A stretch of DNA of 64,000 bases, from NCBI GenBank assembly GCA_041391425.1, contig JAWKNZ010000018.1, positions 1-64,000 of the forward strand, in the 5' to 3' direction. Positions 61,360-64,000 of the stretch are shown here, one piece after another. This DNA comes from JAWKNZ01 sp041391425. GTDB taxonomy: Bacteria; Bdellovibrionota_B; Oligoflexia; Oligoflexales; JAWKNZ01. Both the position numbers and the translations under genes were made by a program. Position 1 is the stretch's first letter. Every line of letters starts with the position of its first letter. The notes under the pieces are model-generated. The model saw nothing but the letters and a program-made list of their open reading frames with translations, did no database searches and had not been told where the DNA came from.

Positions 61360-62328
61360 TTGAAAGATTCAGATTCATTTTGTAAACAGTTGGGAATTCA
61401 ATATCCCATTATTTGTGGCCCTATGTATCCGTGCTCAAACCCTGAGCTTGTTGCGGCAGCTTCGGAAGCTGGTGGAGTAGGAGTGGTGCAACCTTTATCT
61501 CTTGTTTTTGTGCATAAATATGATTTTCGTAAAGGGTTACAATACATCAAGTCCATGACAGACAAGCCTATTGGAATGAATGTGATTGTCGAAAAGTCTT
61601 CAAAAACATATGAAAAAAGGATGCAAGAATGGGTGGATATTGCTCTTGAAGAGGGAATTAGATTTTTTGTGACTTCTTTGGGCAATCCAGGGTGGGTTGT
61701 GGATGCTGCACATTCGGCTGGCGGTGTTGTTTATCATGATGTTGTAAATGCAAAGTGGGCACATAAGGCTTGCGAAAAAGATGTGGACGGATTGATTTGT
61801 GTGAATAATAGAGCTGGTGGGCATGCTGGCGACGAGAGCTCTCGGCAGTTGTTGCATTCTTTGAGCTCGTTTGATTTACCCCTGGTTTGTGCGGGTGGTA
61901 TAGGCTCGATGGCGGAATATCAGGAGGCCTTGGCGCTTGGCTATGCAGGTGTGCAGCTAGGTACGAGGTTTATTGCCTCAACGGAATGCAATGCCCATAG
62001 AGATTATAAGAACGCCATTTTACAGGCGTCAGCTCGAGATATTGTGCTGACAGATAAGATTAGCGGTGTCCCTGTTTCAGTGATAAAAACTCCTTACATT
62101 GAAAAGACTGGTACTAAGGCTGGTTTTTTGGCAAGAAAATTATTGAAGGGACGGAAAACTAAGCACTGGATGAGGCTTTATTATACAGTTAAATCACTGT
62201 TCCAATTGCGCTCAGCGAACCTTAAAGGCACAAGCTATAGGGATTTTTATCAAGCCGGGAAAAGTGTGCAGGGAATTCATGAAATACTTCCAGTTAAGGA
62301 TATTATTAATTCCCTTGTGTCTCAGTAA
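61360..62328 (+). CDS. Nitronate monooxygenase family flavoprotein
   Basis: This encodes 322 residues starting at TTG 61360 (AAGGAAAG upstream). The TIM-barrel FMN domain shows YPIICGPMYPCSNPELVAAA, GVVQPLSL, DGLICVNNRAGGHAGDESS (catalytic His) and VCAGGIGSMAEYQEAL with LGYAGVQLGTRF. Nitronate monooxygenases and related enoyl-ACP reductases (FabK) share this fold; nitronate oxidation is the likelier role. It stands before the sodB gene. Confidence 0.85.
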   Translation: MKDSDSFCKQLGIQYPIICGPMYPCSNPELVAAASEAGGVGVVQPLSLVFVHKYDFRKGLQYIKSMTDKPIGMNVIVEKSSKTYEKRMQEWVDIALEEGIRFFVTSLGNPGWVVDAAHSAGGVVYHDVVNAKWAHKACEKDVDGLICVNNRAGGHAGDESSRQLLHSLSSFDLPLVCAGGIGSMAEYQEALALGYAGVQLGTRFIASTECNAHRDYKNAILQASARDIVLTDKISGVPVSVIKTPYIEKTGTKAGFLARKLLKGRKTKHWMRLYYTVKSLFQLRSANLKGTSYRDFYQAGKSVQGIHEILPVKDIINSLVSQ

Positions 62329-62342
62329 AGGGAACTAACGAT

Positions 62343-62381
62343 TTGACAACAGATTAATCTCGACTATTATGATTGAGATTA
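62343..62381 (+). promoter_or_regulatory. sodB promoter with overlapping inverted repeat
   Basis: TTGACA (62343-62348), 16 bases, TATTAT (62365-62370). TAATCTC (62355-62361) and GAGATTA (62375-62381) form a 7-base inverted repeat around the -10 box, a natural place for a repressor. Confidence 0.65.
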
Positions 62382-62451
62382 GGTCATTAGGGATATGCCA
62401 AGCGTTGAGAAGTTTGAGTTTATCTCATTTTTATATAGGAAGGGTTTGATT

Positions 62452-63030
62452 ATGACTATTTCATTACCAGAATTACCGTATGCGAAGGATGCGTTAGCCC
62501 CTCACATTTCTAAAGAAACTTTGGAGTTTCATTATGGCAAGCATCATAATGCTTATGTCGTCAATTTGAATAAGCTGATTGAAGGCACTGAGTTTGCAAA
62601 TTCTTCATTAGAAGAAATCATGTTGAAAGCAAAAGGCGGTATATACAATAACGCAGCACAAGTATGGAATCATACTTTCTATTGGAACTGTTTGTCCCCA
62701 AATGGTGGTGGCAATCCTTCGGGCGCTATTGCAGACGCCATTAACAAAAGCTTTGGTTCGTTTGATAAATTTAAAGAAGAGTTTACAACTAAAGCAGCAA
62801 CTTTGTTTGGTTCAGGCTGGGCTTTTCTAGTGCAAAAAGGTGATGGATCTTTAGAAATAGTTCAGGAGTCAAATGCTGGCAATCCTTTGACTAGTGATCT
62901 TAAGCCAGTGTTGACTTGTGATGTTTGGGAGCATGCTTATTATGTTGATTACCGTAATGCACGCCCACAATATATTGAGGCTTTTTGGAAGCTTGTGAAC
63001 TGGGATTTTGTTAACAAAAATCTTGCTTAA
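62452..63030 (+). CDS. sodB: Superoxide dismutase (Fe/Mn type)
   Basis: This encodes 192 residues from ATG 62452, the start that gives the usual N terminus (SLPELPYAKDALAPHISKET) after GGAAGGG; an upstream in-frame ATG at 62395 would add 19 residues. Metal ligands are His in LEFHYGKHHNAY, His in VWNHTFYWN, Asp in CDVWEHAYYVDY and the His there. The motif GSGWAFLVQ and Gln at the expected place favour the iron form. It removes superoxide in the cytoplasm. Confidence 0.97.
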   Translation: MTISLPELPYAKDALAPHISKETLEFHYGKHHNAYVVNLNKLIEGTEFANSSLEEIMLKAKGGIYNNAAQVWNHTFYWNCLSPNGGGNPSGAIADAINKSFGSFDKFKEEFTTKAATLFGSGWAFLVQKGDGSLEIVQESNAGNPLTSDLKPVLTCDVWEHAYYVDYRNARPQYIEAFWKLVNWDFVNKNLA

Positions 63031-63120
63031 TGGAAGCTGTCTCATAGATAATGCTAAGAGGTAGTCTGGTCCAGGCCGCGGCTGTCTTGCATATGGGTAT
63101 TATTTGTAATTACTCATTTA

Positions 63121-63157
63121 GCGTTAGCACTTTGATTAGAAGGGCTAACGCTTTTTT
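63121..63157 (+). terminator. Terminator after sodB
   Basis: GCGTTAGC (63121-63128) and GCTAACGC (63144-63151) form an 8-base stem followed by six T residues. It ends the sodB transcript. Confidence 0.9.
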
Positions 63158-63358
63158 ATTATTTTCTGCATGAAAACTCTGTTTAAACCTATTTGGATTA
63201 TTGATTGTTATGTTGGCTTGCAGAAATACCTGTCTTTCTATGTTTACCGCCCGGTATGTATTTTGCTTTTTACTTTCCTGTAAGTAGTTGTATTTTTTTA
63301 TAAGCTACTGAAAATAATATGTTTTATAAAATTAATAGAAGTTTTTATAAGGGAGTGA

Positions 63359-63610
63359 ATGGTGAAGTTTCGCATAATTTATTGTCTATCGCTTATGTTT
63401 TTGTCAGTTTCATGTTCGACGAAAGAGAACATGCGGACTTTTTTAAATAAGAATACGTCCAAAAGTGCAAAACTCGATCTGCATCTAGTTGATTCGACGC
63501 CAATTACCTTCGAAGAAGAATTGGAAAAAATTAGGCAAGGTAATATTTCAGGATCGATCTTAAACTATATTATATATGATTCTGATAATGACTATACTAG
63601 TGCGGTATAA
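63359..63610 (+). CDS. Lipoprotein, probable N-terminal part of the repeat protein
   Basis: This encodes 83 residues with GGGAG before the ATG. The signal peptide RIIYCLSLMFLSVSC ends in a lipobox cysteine. The remaining 60 residues are unremarkable. The frame stops at 63608-63610, while the +1 frame from about 63590 carries tandem repeats for at least 130 codons. The two may be one gene with a frame break. Confidence 0.65.
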   Translation: MVKFRIIYCLSLMFLSVSCSTKENMRTFLNKNTSKSAKLDLHLVDSTPITFEEELEKIRQGNISGSILNYIIYDSDNDYTSAV

Positions 63611-64000
63611 AATTTGTAGAGAAGCAGGTCGGTCGATGATTGAGTGTAATCCAGCAAACTTATATCCAAGTTCAAACCTAGGCTTTGGCTTTTGTATGGC
63701 TGGGGGTCGAGACAAGTATGTATGTGACGATGCGCTAGGAGAAAGAAATACTGGTTTTGGTCTTTGTATGCTTAATAGTGATAGGTATTCGTATCAATGT
63801 GATGATGCTTTAGGTGGTGATAATGTCGGCTTTGGCCTTTGTATGTTTAATAATGATAGGTATTCGTATCAATGTGATGATGCTTTGGGAAGTAATAACA
63901 TTGGCTTTGGGATTTGCATGCTTGATAATAATCGATACTCGTATCAATGCGATGATTCGCTAGGAGGCAATAATATTGGCTTTGGCCTTTGTATGCTTAA
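63588..64000 (+). CDS. Tandem-repeat protein, 3' end outside window
   Basis: The frame is open from ATG 63588 to the window end (at least 137 codons). After RYKICREAGRSMIECNPANL it contains at least four units of about 25 residues, such as GFGLCMLNSDRYSYQCDD followed by ALGGDNV. Each unit has two cysteines (LCM and YQC), possibly paired within or between units. It has no signal of its own, so export would need the lipoprotein start of the overlapping frame at 63359. The family is not recognised. Confidence 0.7.
   Translation, partial: MTILVRYKICREAGRSMIECNPANLYPSSNLGFGFCMAGGRDKYVCDDALGERNTGFGLCMLNSDRYSYQCDDALGGDNVGFGLCMFNNDRYSYQCDDALGSNNIGFGICMLDNNRYSYQCDDSLGGNNIGFGLCML
63681..64000 (+). repeat. 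75-bp tandem repeats
   Basis: Units start at 63681 (72 bases), 63753, 63828, 63903 and 63978 (cut by the window end). Later units are nearly identical at the DNA level, for example the block that begins GGTATTCGTATCAATGTGAT, which points to recent duplication. Confidence 0.9.

Noticed and set aside
1..64000. CRISPR array
   Set aside because: The only regular repeats are the coding 75-bp units at 63681-64000 and the 78-bp units in the top6B tail; neither has spacers.

Overview
This is a window of AT-rich DNA from a Gram-negative bacterium. It encodes outer-membrane chaperones of the SurA type, lipoproteins with lipoboxes, a conjugation-type secretion system and an iron/manganese superoxide dismutase. 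A mfd gene followed by two parvulin-type prolyl isomerase genes is an order I associate with deltaproteobacteria in the old sense and with Bdellovibrionota. That is my best guess at the lineage, with moderate confidence. No 16S gene or other decisive marker is present.

Bases 1 to 3.6 kb carry, on the minus strand, the front of a sigma-54 response regulator, an acetyltransferase-like gene and a ribB gene with an unusual N-terminal domain. From about 3.9 to 21.7 kb lies an integrated conjugative element. It contains two sigma-region-4-like regulators and VirB2/VirB3/VirB4-type genes, then an inserted cargo block (two secreted proteins, a secreted zinc protease and an acetyltransferase). VirB5/B6/B8/B9/B10-like genes, an FtsK/VirD4-type coupling ATPase, a replication-relaxation family protein, a small regulator and a large serine recombinase follow. 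The recombinase gene runs into a tRNA-Pro gene (21766-21842, minus), the likely integration site. The element shows unusual translation signals: many TTG starts, apparent CTG (6088, 17516) and ATA (18417) starts, a VirB10 gene split in two at an ATGA overlap, and a lipoprotein gene with a -1 frame break.

From 22 to 34.8 kb the chromosome carries a cupin-type regulator diverging from a glyoxalase-fold gene, a HAD phosphatase, an Na/Pi cotransporter, a cyclic-nucleotide-binding protein, a lone receiver domain, Hsp20, an alkaline-phosphatase-fold membrane enzyme, a DUF2339 protein and a membrane adenylate/guanylate cyclase. The 34.8-39 kb stretch is decaying: long gene-free DNA, an orphan gene, and a GH3 lipoprotein gene with two in-frame stops.

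From 39 to 51 kb come a pirin-pirin-flavin reductase operon, an ECF-like sigma factor coupled to a repetitive protein, and a MerR regulator fused to a catalytically dead DNA polymerase III alpha fragment behind a MerR-type promoter. An S41 peptidase, a HIT protein and a glutathione-dependent formaldehyde detoxification pair complete this part.

From 51.7 to 60.8 kb there is a tRNA-His and a minus-strand operon top6B-top6A-mfd-PPIase-surA. It encodes DNA topoisomerase VI, rare in bacteria, whose B subunit ends in a long histone-like lysine-rich tail. The right end holds a nitronate monooxygenase, superoxide dismutase and the start of a secreted cysteine-containing 25-residue tandem repeat protein that runs off the window.

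The strongest candidates for something undescribed are the MerR-PolIIIalpha chimera (44350-45861), the topoisomerase VI operon with its lysine tail, the sigma factor/repeat-protein pair (42241-43924) and the non-canonical translation signals of the conjugative element.
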